Below are positions 8,114-16,574 of a DNA stretch of 64,000 bases, in pieces. Position 1 is the first letter of the stretch. Each line of letters opens with the position of its first letter. This DNA is from Gilichinskyi gelida (GTDB taxonomy: Bacteria; Acidobacteriota; Thermoanaerobaculia; Gp7-AA8), in NCBI GenBank assembly GCA_038040385.1, contig JBBPII010000015.1, positions 62,001 through 126,000 of the forward strand, in the 5' to 3' direction. The notes under the pieces were generated by a model, which had not been told where the DNA came from, made no database searches, and saw nothing but the letters and a program-made list of their open reading frames with translations. Position numbers and translations under genes: made by a program.

Positions 8114-8530
8114 TCAGCCGCCCGTTTTTTGCGGAGCAGGAGTACCGCGGAGAAGACCTCTAACCGTCAAGTCTTCGTCGATCTGCGGCCAGTGAATGTA
8201 CTCCCCATCTCCGAGCAGTTCGTACTGCGCGCGTTGTTCGGCGGTCGCGTTGAGGAACCGAGGATACCAAGCAAGCGGAACGATGATCGTGCGGCCATCC
8301 GCAAGACGCACGAGGAGCTCAGTCTCAGTGGTCGAGACCTCGGTTGCGCGCGGACCCGGACCCTCGAAGGCGTCGAGAAGATCGTCGGGTAGCGGATCAT
8401 CAAAATCGTCCGGCACGACAAATTCTCCTGCGGCGAGACCGATGGGACGTGGGCCGGGAGCAGCATTCAGGGGACGAATCTCTGCAACCGGACGGCCATC
8501 GCGAAAGACAACCACGGTCTCGCCTTCCAA
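8114..8530 (-). CDS. Phd-like antitoxin fused to DUF2442 domain, start uncertain
   Basis: The first half (LEGETVVVFRDGRPVAEIRP then PDDFDDPLPDDLLDAFEG) is the C-terminal two thirds of a Phd/YefM-type antitoxin. The second half (LLVRLADGRTIIVPLAWYPR, then EYIHWPQIDEDLTVRGLLRG) is a DUF2442 domain. The Phd N-terminal helix is still encoded upstream in frame (KATVDEVEKHPGDYLRRV, 8531-8590), but the frame meets a TAG at 8597-8599 with no ATG, GTG or TTG before the TTG at 8530. So either the DNA-binding N-terminus is lost or an unusual start is used. Fusion of two antitoxin-type domains with no toxin nearby suggests deletion of a toxin gene between them. Confidence 0.75.
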   Translation of the reverse strand: MEGETVVVFRDGRPVAEIRPLNAAPGPRPIGLAAGEFVVPDDFDDPLPDDLLDAFEGPGPRATEVSTTETELLVRLADGRTIIVPLAWYPRFLNATAEQRAQYELLGDGEYIHWPQIDEDLTVRGLLRGTPAPQKTGG

Positions 8531-8628
8531 GACGCGGCGAAGATAATCACCAGGATGCTTTTCGACCTCGTCGACGGTGGCTTTCGCGAGAAGAGTCTAC
8601 ACCGCTACGATGCCTGCCTGAGAATAGC

Positions 8629-8648
8629 TGTACACAAATCGGTGTACA
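8629..8648. promoter_or_regulatory. Perfect palindrome upstream of hicA, likely HicB operator
   Basis: TGTACAC-aaatcg-GTGTACA is a perfect 7+7 inverted repeat ending 10 bases before the hicA start codon. HicB antitoxins with a C-terminal helix-turn-helix bind such palindromes to repress hicAB. Position and symmetry support autoregulation; binding is inferred. Confidence 0.7.
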
Positions 8649-8658
8649 CTTGCGCTGA

Positions 8659-8838
8659 ATGAAACGCCGGGAGCTCGAGAAGCGGCTAACGGAGTTGGGT
8701 TGGCGCTTCCTTCGGCACGGCGGACGGCACGATGTTTGGACTGATGGTGACCGTGAAGAGGCCGTGCCCAGGCATCGCGAAATCAACGAGAAGCTCGCGC
8801 TCGCAATCTTGCGTCGCGTTTCGAGGGAGCAAGGATGA
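8659..8838 (+). CDS. hicA: HicA-family toxin (mRNA interferase)
   Basis: A 59-residue protein, MKRRELEKRLTELGWRFLRH followed by GGRHDVWTDGDREEAVPRHR. It matches HicA: a double-stranded-RNA-binding-like fold with catalytic histidine in the FLRHGGRHDVW motif and the second conserved segment VPRHREINEKLALAILRR. HicA cleaves mRNA during stress unless bound by HicB. The stop overlaps the hicB start by ATGA, the classical order hicA-hicB. All key residues are present, so the toxin looks active. Confidence 0.92.
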   Translation: MKRRELEKRLTELGWRFLRHGGRHDVWTDGDREEAVPRHREINEKLALAILRRVSREQG

Positions 8839-9251
8839 GATTCGAAGGGAAAGTCAGTCGGGATGGTCGATTTTGGCTCGCCGAGATTCCTCTGCTTGAC
8901 GCGATGACCCAAGGCCGAACAAGAAAGGAAGCCTTGGAAATGATCGCTGACTGGCTCGAGACGATGGTGAACCGCCGAGGATTCCACGCCCGAGTTCACG
9001 CTCGAGGACGCGGGGAATTCGAAGTTGCGGGCAGCGATGCGGCCGCGATGACTGCATTGCTGCTACGAAGGCTTCGCGAGGCGAGCGGCGCATCGCTGAG
9101 CGAGGTTGCGTCACGTCTGGGCGCGACATCCCGGAACGCCTACGCACGCTACGAACGCGGTGACGCCGTGCCGACGCTGGAGAAGCTGGACGCATTGGTG
9201 AAAGCGGCGTCCTCGGGCGGCGACTTTGTGATCCGGGAATCGAGCCGCTAA
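8835..9251 (+). CDS. hicB: HicB-family antitoxin with C-terminal HTH
   Basis: A 138-residue antitoxin. Residues 1-55 form the HicB fold (MRFEGKVSRDGRFWLAEIPL, TRKEALEMIADWLETMV). Residues 75-125 form an Xre-type helix-turn-helix (LREASGASLSEVASRLGATS, then YARYERGDAVPTLEKLDALV). It neutralises HicA and should repress the operon through the palindrome at 8629-8648. It lies next to several other antitoxin-type genes in an accessory patch. Confidence 0.9.
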   Translation: MRFEGKVSRDGRFWLAEIPLLDAMTQGRTRKEALEMIADWLETMVNRRGFHARVHARGRGEFEVAGSDAAAMTALLLRRLREASGASLSEVASRLGATSRNAYARYERGDAVPTLEKLDALVKAASSGGDFVIRESSR

Positions 9252-9390
9252 CCACGGTGCTACTGCAGGTCGCGCGCGACCACCATGCGCATTCGCGTTC
9301 TGTCCAGCCACTATGTTGTAGCTGGCGTGTAGGACGTATGCGGCGTGGTAGTCAGTTAGTTAAGTTAGACAGCGCACCGGCAATATTGCA

Positions 9391-11322
9391 TCACACCGAT
9401 TCTCTCTCTTGATCGTTTGCCAACCTGACACCGGGCACACGGTTGAGCAGAAGTGACATTACGTCGGTCATTGCGCGTGATCGCGCGACAGGGTCCGGAA
9501 TTGAGAGTGCCGCCTGAATCGCAAGTAGCGTGTCATGGCTATCACGCTGCTGCTTCTGAATCGACTCTCTCTTGTTTCGCAGGTTTTTCATCGAGGAGCG
9601 CGTGATTAGCGTCCCGCGTCCCGTAATTAGGCCAAGAATCGCGGTGACGGTTCCGACGGCGACCTTGGCCGGGAAAAAAATTAGTAGAAAGGCTCCTGTT
9701 GTGACGACAGTCAGGGCAAGTATCGCAGCGATAAGCGACAGCCTAAAATACCACCGTTCCTGCCCATGAACGATGCTAACGTCGCGCTGATACGTTGACC
9801 GCTCGCTCTTTGCAACTTCGCTAATGTAGTCGAGGAACTGCTCTAGCGAGCGGCCGCCACTCACGGATGTCTCAGGTGGGGCGGCGACATTAGCGGTCTG
9901 TGACTCTGTACGTTCTTCTGACTCAACCGAATGCGTGTATGCATATTCGCGAATTGCTCGATCAATCTCAGGCTGCGTCGTCGGTACCCCAGTTGTAATA
10001 GTTCGGCCGAGCATCGCCTTCAAAATATTGAAGGCATCCCATGTTAGGACGACGCCGGAGCCGCCTACGGCCGGCTGTGGAGCGGGTGCGGATTGACCGG
10101 CGCTCGGGACCGGTGTCGGCGTTGGCTGCACGATCCCCAGCCCCTCCAACCGCCACCGGCGGACACGGTCCAACAACGCACGGTGGCAATCGGGACGGAG
10201 AGGCCTGAGGATTCCGATCTCGTCAAGACGTCCATCGAGTTCGACGCGGCCCGATCCGAAGATCGGTTGAGACCAATCGAACCGGATGACTACACTGGCT
10301 TGTAGCTCGCGAGGATCGACGGCAGGGACCTGACCTTTCTTCTTCCCAATGTATTGCGCTCCATCCGGCAGAATGGCTTCGCAACGGACAATAGGTACAT
10401 CGCGGAGTGTGAGCGCGCGCCGAATGGCTGGTGCTAATACGCTAGGACCCACGAGTTCGAAGCCGAAAAGGTCGGCAATTGAGGAGGTATATGTGGCGAG
10501 CTGATTCTGACGCGTGCCGCGCGCCCGACCGCGGACTGCTTGAACTCGGAGCTCACAGTCGCCGGTGTCGAGATGGAGGATAAAGAAAGTCGCTGCTCGC
10601 TCTTCATACGGTACTGAAATGTGAACTTTTTCGCTGATCTCTTCGCGTTCAGCCTCGCTCGCTTCTTCCGCTTCTTCGGCTTCTTCGGCTTCTTCCAGGT
10701 CCCTGTCTTCTTCCTTCTGTCGCTCCTCTTCCGTGACGGCTCGGGATTCGGAGGGAGGCGGTGAGTCCACCTTAGGCTTAGGTTTAAAGTAGACTCGCGT
10801 CTCAATCCACTTGAGTACTAAGCGGTCTGGTTCGGCGCTGCCCGGCACGGTGTCAAACCGAACTAGCGCAAGTTGCGGACCATTCCTTGCCTCCCAGACG
10901 ACTCGCCCTTTGTCATATAGTGCGTCGTCGCCACCGATAATCTTCTTAACGTCGTCGAGCTTGCGGAGGCGATCCAGCAACGCGTCACGGCCTTCGTCAG
11001 GTACTCTGAAGAGATACAGATGTTGACGCCCTGTCTCCTGCAGTTTATCCAAATGCTCAATCAACTCGTTGAGCGACATCGAGTACTTCTTTGGACCAAT
11101 GTATTCGCCGAGCAGAATCTGCCCAATGAGTGCGCTGAGCTCATTCTTGTCGTATTTCGCTTGCGGAATCCCAAGCGATCGTTGATCATCGGCGAGTTGC
11201 GCCGTGTCGCCCTTCTTTTTCTTCTTCTTGCTAACGAAGTCGGTGATGAAGGGTTTGTTGTAGCGAGCCAACGCCTCCACTGCTTGCTCGATTCGGGATC
11301 GCTCGATCGGCGTTACAGCCAT
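9391..11322 (-). CDS. Membrane-anchored protein of unknown function
   Basis: A 643-residue protein that I do not recognise as a named family. The ATG (MAVTPIERSRIEQ) has AAAGGTG 13 bases upstream; a longer frame exists but lacks such a site. Layout: N-terminal helical region with a six-lysine run (K32-37); an acidic, coiled-coil-like stretch of EEAEEA repeats (about 205-230); a central region with predicted strands; a P/T/S-rich linker (VQPTPTPVPSAGQ, about 410-430); then a helix and two adjacent membrane segments (about 527-575: RLSLIAAILALTVVTTGAFL, VAVGTVTAILGLITG) followed by a basic helix. The C-terminal helix-hairpin-helix resembles the membrane modules found with TRADD-N-like domains in bacterial immunity proteins, a weak comparison from memory. 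Base composition is visibly lower in G+C than the neighbours, suggesting transfer. Confidence 0.7.
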   Translation of the reverse strand: MAVTPIERSRIEQAVEALARYNKPFITDFVSKKKKKKGDTAQLADDQRSLGIPQAKYDKNELSALIGQILLGEYIGPKKYSMSLNELIEHLDKLQETGRQHLYLFRVPDEGRDALLDRLRKLDDVKKIIGGDDALYDKGRVVWEARNGPQLALVRFDTVPGSAEPDRLVLKWIETRVYFKPKPKVDSPPPSESRAVTEEERQKEEDRDLEEAEEAEEAEEASEAEREEISEKVHISVPYEERAATFFILHLDTGDCELRVQAVRGRARGTRQNQLATYTSSIADLFGFELVGPSVLAPAIRRALTLRDVPIVRCEAILPDGAQYIGKKKGQVPAVDPRELQASVVIRFDWSQPIFGSGRVELDGRLDEIGILRPLRPDCHRALLDRVRRWRLEGLGIVQPTPTPVPSAGQSAPAPQPAVGGSGVVLTWDAFNILKAMLGRTITTGVPTTQPEIDRAIREYAYTHSVESEERTESQTANVAAPPETSVSGGRSLEQFLDYISEVAKSERSTYQRDVSIVHGQERWYFRLSLIAAILALTVVTTGAFLLIFFPAKVAVGTVTAILGLITGRGTLITRSSMKNLRNKRESIQKQQRDSHDTLLAIQAALSIPDPVARSRAMTDVMSLLLNRVPGVRLANDQERESV

Positions 11323-11637
11323 ATGGATCGGCACCTTTCGGACCGCTGGGCATGACTCTACGGCGCGGATGCTCAACTGTCAACGCACTGCCCGGATGGA
11401 ATGCTACGTACGTCGCGCTTGATCAGTCCGACGCGATCCTACTCCTGAGATCCAGCGTTCGGCGCGGGTAGCGTCTTTAGGCTGAGCCGCGCCGTGCCTT
11501 CACACCCCGGCAGCGCGACGCGCAGCGTCGCCCTGAAACGAGGCGCGGAAGCGCCAAGCCATGGAGCGGCACCGCGTCGGCTCCTGCCAAGAGTTCCACA
11601 GCGTTCGTCTAGAACTCTCTATGGGCATTGTGGCGCA
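11323..11637. other. Intergenic region, no gene seen
   Basis: This 315-base stretch separates the low-G+C gene from the next conserved block. It has two short hairpins: GCGACGC-gca-GCGTCGC at 11515-11531 and GGCGC-ggaa-GCGCC near 11542-11555. The first third is lower in G+C, the rest typical of the chromosome, so the edge of the transferred segment probably lies here. No open frame in it looks real. Confidence 0.6.
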
Positions 11638-12237
11638 TCACCCCCGCACGCCCCCCCGCCCTTCCGCGATGAGCTCGCGTCCGTGGAAGTGGAGCTCGTT
11701 CATCACGTCGAGGAGGAGAGTGCGGCGTTCGATGCGCTCTTCGCCGGAGCGGGCGTAGACCGTGGCTTCGAGCATCGCGGTGCCGTCGGCGCGGATGTCG
11801 ATGTCGGGGAGAAACGATACGACGAGCGCGCGGACGATCTGCGGGGACTGCATGCGGCCCAGCGCCGCGGAGTACTCCTCGGCCGTGGCAATCACGCGGG
11901 TCATCTTCCAGGAGGTCGAGGTCTCAATTTCAGAAATGATCAGCCAGTACTCGAAGATCGCTTCCGGCGTGCGCGCGACTTCGAAGTACGGGTAGATCGG
12001 TTTGCCGCGCTCGACGTAGGGGGTGACCATGTCGACGGTGACGTCGTAGGCGATGTCGCCGTTGAGCCGCACGCCCACCGCGGACTCGATCAGCGCCTCG
12101 GCCTGGATGCGCAGATGGGCGACGGGCGGGAGGGGGCCGGCGGCGAAGGCGTCGCGGAAGCGGATGGACGCGACCTGCTGCGCGCGAGCGATGCGCGCAC
12201 GGACAGCGATGACGGAGTCGAGGTCGAGCAGCGTCAT
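11638..12237 (-). CDS. Conserved-looking hypothetical protein
   Basis: A 199-residue soluble protein starting MTLLDLDSVIAVRARIARAQ. It has alternating strands and helices (LIESAVGVRLNGDIAYDVTV, YPYFEVARTPEAIFEYWLII) and a well-behaved amino acid composition, so it is real, but I recognise no family and see no catalytic motif, signal or membrane segment. It follows dsbD on the same strand with a family A half-repeat between them and may be co-transcribed. A link to redox work is only by neighbourhood. Confidence 0.6.
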   Translation of the reverse strand: MTLLDLDSVIAVRARIARAQQVASIRFRDAFAAGPLPPVAHLRIQAEALIESAVGVRLNGDIAYDVTVDMVTPYVERGKPIYPYFEVARTPEAIFEYWLIISEIETSTSWKMTRVIATAEEYSAALGRMQSPQIVRALVVSFLPDIDIRADGTAMLEATVYARSGEERIERRTLLLDVMNELHFHGRELIAEGRGGVRG

Positions 12238-12242
12238 GCTCG

Positions 12243-12272
12243 GGGGATCCCTCGCTTCGCTCGGGATGACAC
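12243..12272. repeat. Family A half-element between dsbD and the next gene
   Basis: One arm of the family A repeat (read on the minus strand: GTGTCATCCCGAGCG, then AAGCGAGGGATCC) abuts the dsbD stop codon and ends just before the ATG of the downstream gene. The second arm is absent. Confidence 0.75.
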
Positions 12273-13966
12273 TACTTCACCTGCTGAATCCGCGCGAGGA
12301 ACGGCTCGGCCTTCTCGAAGCCCGTCAGCCGCAGGCTCTGGTTCTCCTGGCCGTTCGAGTCGATCAGCACGATGGTCGGCACGCCGACGACGCGGTACTT
12401 CTTCGTCAGCTCCTGCACGGCGGGATCGTTGGCGGCGGTCAGATCGGCCTTCACCCGGGTGAAGCGATCGAGCTCGGCGGCGACGCGCTTGTCGCCGAAG
12501 GTCTTGTCGTCGAGCTCCTTACACGGGATGCACCAGGTGGCGTAGAAATCGATGATCACCGGCTTGCGCGAGGCGGACACCTTCGCCGCGTCGTAGTTCT
12601 CCCAGATCACCTCCACGCCTTTGCGCGGCGGGATGGCGAAGGCGGCACCGGCGACGAGGAGCAGCGAGGCGCAGACGATGCGCATCACGCGCCCGCGCGG
12701 GCCGCGGCTGAGGAAGAGATACCCGGCGCCGACCAGGAGGCTCGCCGCGACGCCCCATCGGAACGCCGCCTCGCCGATGAGCGGGCGGAGGAAGTAGACG
12801 GCCATGGCCACCAGGACGAACCCCATCGCCTTCTTGACCTGCACCATCCACTCCCCCGGTTTCGGCAGCGCGTTGAGGGCGACGAGGTACGGGAAGCCGA
12901 GGCCGAAGGCCAGCGTGGCGAACATCGCCAGGCCGATGGCCGGCTTGGCGATCGCCGCCACCAGCGCGAAGAGCGCCACCACGAACGGTCCGATGCACGG
13001 CGCGGCGACGATACCCACCAGCAGGCCCATGGTCAGCGCGCCCGCCACTCCCGCCCTCCCGCCGGAGCGGTTGGCGATGAACTGCGGCACGCGGAACTCC
13101 CACGCGCCGAACATCGACGATGCCAGGACCAGCATCAGCACGGCGAGACCGATCAGCACCGACTTGCTCTGCAGCCAGACGCCGAACATCTTTCCGCTCA
13201 GCGCCGCCACCACGCCCAGAACCGAGTACGTGACGATGATGCCGAGGACGTAGGAGGCGGAGAGCGCGAAACGGCGCGAGCGCCGGCCGTCGCTCTGCAT
13301 GGCGAAGAAGCCGACGGTGATGGGGATCAAGGGGAAGACGCACGGCGTGAGGTTGAGCGCCAGCCCGCCGAGGAAGATCAATGCGAGGGTGAGCGGGAGG
13401 CCGTGGCTGGCGTACGTCGCGGAGAGGCCGGTCGGCGGCGGGGCGGGGTTCGCGGGGGCTTGACTCAGCGGCGTGAAGCCGGTGCCCGAAGCGGGCACCG
13501 CTACAACGAAGGTCGTCGTCGCGTCGCGCGGCGGGAGGCACACCTTGTCATTGCAGGCCTGGTAATGGAGCCGCGCCGTAATCGACGTCGCGCCACTCTT
13601 CAGTTTCGCAGTGAAGGGAATCTGGATCGTCCCTTCGTACACCGCTAGCTCTTTGCCGCCGCTGAAGGTGAATCCCCGAAGAATGTGCTGCGGATACTGA
13701 ACGCCCGTGAGATCGGCTGATTCGAGCTTCAGCTCCGAGGGGATGAGGAACTCGTCGAGCGGCTTGTTGGAGTTGATGTGCCAGCCGTTCTCGATGGTCG
13801 CGGTGATCACGCCGCGGACGTCGTCGCCGCTGCGCTGTTCGATCGCACCGGAGAGCTTGATCAGATCGTGCTGGGGGATGCCGGGATCGGCGTCGAGCGC
13901 GCTGGTGATCTGTGCGGAGAGGGGCAGCGCGAGGAGGAGGACGATGAGTGGAACGAACCTGCGCAC
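12272..13966 (-). CDS. dsbD: Thiol:disulfide interchange protein DsbD
   Basis: A 564-residue inner-membrane reductant transporter. A signal peptide (VPLIVLLLALPLSAQ) leads to the periplasmic N domain with its redox pair in CNDKVCLPPRD (about 155-165). The membrane domain carries the two reactive cysteines in LTPCVFPLIPITVGFF and AAPCIGPFVVALF. The C-terminal thioredoxin domain has WCIPCK (about 478-483). DsbD carries electrons from cytoplasmic thioredoxin to periplasmic thiol proteins. I chose the GTG at 13966, right after the upstream stop; a TTG at 13984 inside the upstream gene is the alternative. The next gene upstream is a secreted thioredoxin, a plausible substrate. Confidence 0.93.
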   Translation of the reverse strand: MRRFVPLIVLLLALPLSAQITSALDADPGIPQHDLIKLSGAIEQRSGDDVRGVITATIENGWHINSNKPLDEFLIPSELKLESADLTGVQYPQHILRGFTFSGGKELAVYEGTIQIPFTAKLKSGATSITARLHYQACNDKVCLPPRDATTTFVVAVPASGTGFTPLSQAPANPAPPPTGLSATYASHGLPLTLALIFLGGLALNLTPCVFPLIPITVGFFAMQSDGRRSRRFALSASYVLGIIVTYSVLGVVAALSGKMFGVWLQSKSVLIGLAVLMLVLASSMFGAWEFRVPQFIANRSGGRAGVAGALTMGLLVGIVAAPCIGPFVVALFALVAAIAKPAIGLAMFATLAFGLGFPYLVALNALPKPGEWMVQVKKAMGFVLVAMAVYFLRPLIGEAAFRWGVAASLLVGAGYLFLSRGPRGRVMRIVCASLLLVAGAAFAIPPRKGVEVIWENYDAAKVSASRKPVIIDFYATWCIPCKELDDKTFGDKRVAAELDRFTRVKADLTAANDPAVQELTKKYRVVGVPTIVLIDSNGQENQSLRLTGFEKAEPFLARIQQVK

Positions 13967-13967
13967 G

Positions 13968-14807
13968 CTATTTCTTCGGTGCAAGCTGCCGTTCCACCTG
14001 CGGGAGGACCATGTCGATGTTGCGCACGTACTGCGACTTCGGGAAGGTCGCCTTGAAGTTGCGGTACTCGTTGGCCGCGGAGAGCAGGTTCCCCTGGGTG
14101 AGGAAGATGTCGCCGGCGAGAAGGCGGGAGCGTTCGTACGCGTCGCCTTTGGTCTGCACGGTGCTGAATTTCTTCAGCGTCTTCTGCGCATCGTCGAACT
14201 TCTTGCTGAGGAATTGGCCGAAGGCGAGCTCGTAGTACGCGTCGTCGCGGACGGACACCGGCAGCGCCGGCTCGGTGAGCAGCTTGCGCAGGCGTGCCTC
14301 GCTCTCCGCGAGGCCCATGCGCTCGCGGAACTCCCGCGCCAGCTCGAGCCGCTTCTGATAGTCCTTGGCGAAACTCGATTCGGTGCTCGAGCGCTTCTGA
14401 AAGTCGACATACTTCGCTCGGGTCTCGCCGAGCATCCGGGCGAAGTCGTTGGCCGGCGCGTAGCCGCGGATCTGGCCGGCGATGAGGAGGTCTTCGTTCA
14501 GCACGACGAAGGTCGGCAGCGAGCGGATGCCATAGTCGCGCGCCAGCTTCGTCCCCTCCTTCCCGTCCTCGGTGTTGAGGCGGAGGAGGACCATGTCGTC
14601 GGTGGCTTTCTGGAAGGCCTGGGAGGGGACCACTTCCTTTTCGAAGCGATGGCACCAGCCGCACCAATCGGCCCAGAGGTCGACGAAGATGAGCTGATGG
14701 GTAGTCTTCGCCTTCTTCTGCGCAACCTCGATGCTGGTCAGCCACGGGCCGGCCAGTGCCTGTCCCGCAACGAGCGCCGCGGCCACGAAAAGCAGAATAC
14801 GTCTCAC
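13968..14807 (-). CDS. Secreted thioredoxin-family protein with C-terminal helical repeats
   Basis: A 279-residue protein. The GTG at 14807 has AGGGAC eight bases upstream and starts a signal peptide (VRRILLFVAAALVAGQALAG). The thioredoxin domain (25-130) carries the active site DWCGWC (C49 and C52) and the cis-proline loop RSLPTFVVL. The C-terminal half is helical with tetratricopeptide-like packing (YYELAFGQFLSKKFDDAQKT). It is translationally coupled to dsbD, which would keep its CxxC reduced in the periplasm. Similar proteins work in cytochrome c maturation or general thiol repair; which applies here cannot be told. Confidence 0.85.
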   Translation of the reverse strand: MRRILLFVAAALVAGQALAGPWLTSIEVAQKKAKTTHQLIFVDLWADWCGWCHRFEKEVVPSQAFQKATDDMVLLRLNTEDGKEGTKLARDYGIRSLPTFVVLNEDLLIAGQIRGYAPANDFARMLGETRAKYVDFQKRSSTESSFAKDYQKRLELAREFRERMGLAESEARLRKLLTEPALPVSVRDDAYYELAFGQFLSKKFDDAQKTLKKFSTVQTKGDAYERSRLLAGDIFLTQGNLLSAANEYRNFKATFPKSQYVRNIDMVLPQVERQLAPKK

Positions 14808-14856
14808 GTGCAGTGTCCCTCCGGTTCCGCGCTGACAAACGACCACCGGAAAAATG

Positions 14857-15624
14857 CTATTCCGATCGTCCCGCGGTCATTGGTGACATTTCCGTCGACG
14901 CTTTCCTCTTTTGTTCCGAGTACTTGCGGGCAGCCTCGACGAATGCACCGAACAGCGCGGATGCCGATTCCTCCCGCGGCATGTCCTCGGGGTGCCACTG
15001 CACGCCGACGTAGAACGGATGCGACGGATCCTCGAGGCCTTCGATGACGCCGTCGGGGGCATGGGCCGTGACGCGCAAGCCGCCGGCGACGCTGCCGATG
15101 GCCTGGTGGTGCGACGAATTCACGTTCAGCTCCCGCGCCCCCAGGATGCCGGCCAGACGGGTGTTCGACTCGATGAGGACCTCGTGGCGATGGCGGTCGG
15201 CCGGATCGCTGGCGTGATCGATGTCGGTCTGCACCTCCGAGGCGATGTCCTGAATCAGCGTGCCGCCGGCGGCGACGTTCATCACTTGCACGCCGAGGCA
15301 GATGCCGAGAGTGGGGATACCGCGCTCGCGCGCCGCGCGGGCCAGGGAGAGGTCGTTCGACTGCCGGCGCGGATCCATCGGCTCGGTGCTCGGATGGCGG
15401 TCTTCGCCGTAAGCGGAGGGATCGCAGTCATCGCCGCCGGCGAGGAGGAGGCCGTCGAGGTCCTCGACCAGCTCCGCGGCGTTTTCCGGCTGCGGCGGGA
15501 TGAGGACGGGGACCGCGCCGGCGCGGCGGAGGGAGTCGACATAGGTGGTGTAGGCGAAGGCCCGGTCGCGCTCGCCTGCCTTCTGCGCGACGTCGGAGCC
15601 GATACCGATGAGCGGTTTCGTCAT
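14857..15624 (-). CDS. Gamma-glutamyl-gamma-aminobutyrate hydrolase family protein
   Basis: A 255-residue class I glutamine amidotransferase-like hydrolase (peptidase C26, PuuD type). The nucleophile is C109 in LGICLGVQVMN, and the catalytic pair is H211/E213 in GVQWHPEDM. SSHHQAI (170-176) is also typical of the family. PuuD splits gamma-glutamyl-GABA in putrescine breakdown; the wider family hydrolyses gamma-glutamyl bonds of other compounds. No puu genes are nearby, so the substrate is open. The C-terminal tail (KRKASTEMSPMTAGRSE) is not conserved-looking. Confidence 0.85.
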   Translation of the reverse strand: MTKPLIGIGSDVAQKAGERDRAFAYTTYVDSLRRAGAVPVLIPPQPENAAELVEDLDGLLLAGGDDCDPSAYGEDRHPSTEPMDPRRQSNDLSLARAARERGIPTLGICLGVQVMNVAAGGTLIQDIASEVQTDIDHASDPADRHRHEVLIESNTRLAGILGARELNVNSSHHQAIGSVAGGLRVTAHAPDGVIEGLEDPSHPFYVGVQWHPEDMPREESASALFGAFVEAARKYSEQKRKASTEMSPMTAGRSE

Positions 15625-15646
15625 GAGGCGATAGTATGCGCGAATC

Positions 15647-16495
15647 GTGCGAAATCTCTGCGTTGCGCTCGCGCTCGCCGGCGCCGTCAGCGCGGCCCTC
15701 GCGCATCCCGGCGCAGCGATCGTGGTCGATCGTCGCGGGACCGTCTATTTCGTCGACACCGGCAGCGGCGTCTGGATGGTCGGAGCGGGCGGCGCGCTGA
15801 CGCGGCGGCCCGGCCCGGCGTTTCACTGGATGGCCATCGATCAGGCGGGGCGCTTCGCCAACATCCGCCTGCCGTCGACGCCCGACGCGGAGATGCGCGC
15901 GGCCGGCGCCGACCCGACGCTGATCCTCTCCAGCGATTTCCCGATCGTGGTCGGTCGCGACGGCGGTCTTTACTACGCGGAGTTCAGCGACCGCTTGCGG
16001 ATCGTCCGGTTCATGCCCGACGGCACGCGCAGCGTGCTGGCCACGCTTCCCGGCGCGCTGCGATGGATCAACGGAATCGCGTCGGGGCCGGACGGCGCGC
16101 TGTACTACACGGAAGACAACGCGGTGCGCAAAATCGACGCGCGCGGCGCCGTCTCCATGGTCGCGGCGAACGTCGTCGTTCCGAACTGCGCGCGGATTCC
16201 AGGCGCGGAGCAGCCGTATCTGCGCGGGCTGTCCATCGATCCAGGCGGCAACGCCTTCGTCGCCGCCTCCGGCTGCGGCGCGGTCTTGAAGATCACGCCG
16301 CGCGGCGTGGTCACCACCGTGCTGCGGACCACCACCCCTTGGTCGCCGACGGATGTCGCCGTCTCCCCCGCCGGGCTGTACGTGCTGGAGTATCTGCACA
16401 CGGCGTCGGACAACCGGCGCGAGTGGCTGCCGCGGGTGCGCCGCGTGGCGCCGAACGGCGCAGTCACCACGATCGCGGCGATCAGCGGGCGTTGA
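15647..16495 (+). CDS. Secreted NHL/SMP-30-like beta-propeller protein
   Basis: A 282-residue protein from GTG 15647 with a signal peptide (VRNLCVALALAGAVSAALA). Repeated units such as GRDGGLYYAEFSDRLRIVRF, SGPDGALYYTEDNAVRKID and SPAGLYVLEYLHT mark a six-bladed propeller of the NHL/gluconolactonase superfamily. Such proteins are lactonases or binding scaffolds; no lactonase metal ligands can be assigned with confidence. Its start lies 22 bases from the divergent PuuD-like gene. Two cysteines (in NCARIPGAEQ and ASGCGAVL) could form a periplasmic disulfide. Confidence 0.7.
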   Translation: MRNLCVALALAGAVSAALAHPGAAIVVDRRGTVYFVDTGSGVWMVGAGGALTRRPGPAFHWMAIDQAGRFANIRLPSTPDAEMRAAGADPTLILSSDFPIVVGRDGGLYYAEFSDRLRIVRFMPDGTRSVLATLPGALRWINGIASGPDGALYYTEDNAVRKIDARGAVSMVAANVVVPNCARIPGAEQPYLRGLSIDPGGNAFVAASGCGAVLKITPRGVVTTVLRTTTPWSPTDVAVSPAGLYVLEYLHTASDNRREWLPRVRRVAPNGAVTTIAAISGR

Positions 16496-16509
16496 TTGGC
16501 GACAGCTTG

Positions 16510-16538
16510 TTGACTCGTGCCGCTGCAGTATCTATAGT
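16510..16538 (+). promoter_or_regulatory. Sigma-70 promoter of the SDR-KAS-hydrolase-ligase-TetR operon
   Basis: TTGACT (16510-16515) and TATAGT (16533-16538) are separated by exactly 17 bases. Transcription would begin near 16545, so the operator at 16551-16568 lies just downstream of the start point, where a bound repressor would block it. Confidence 0.75.
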
Positions 16539-16550
16539 GCGACCGCAATA

Positions 16551-16568
16551 ACCGACCGACCGGCCGGT
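16551..16568. promoter_or_regulatory. Putative TetR operator O1
   Basis: ACCGACCGACCGGCCGGT contains ACCGACCGGCCGGT (16555-16568), which matches the second operator ACCGACCAGTCGGC upstream of the TonB gene at 11 of 14 positions. Similar ACCGACC-type palindromes are common targets of TetR regulators. It begins 13 bases after the -10 box and ends 6 bases before the SDR start codon. Confidence 0.7.
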
Positions 16569-16574
16569 ACGGAT

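Noticed and set aside
12053..13648. 531-codon plus-strand frame opposite dsbD
   Set aside because: Histidine/arginine/glutamate-rich mirror frame; dsbD has all redox motifs.
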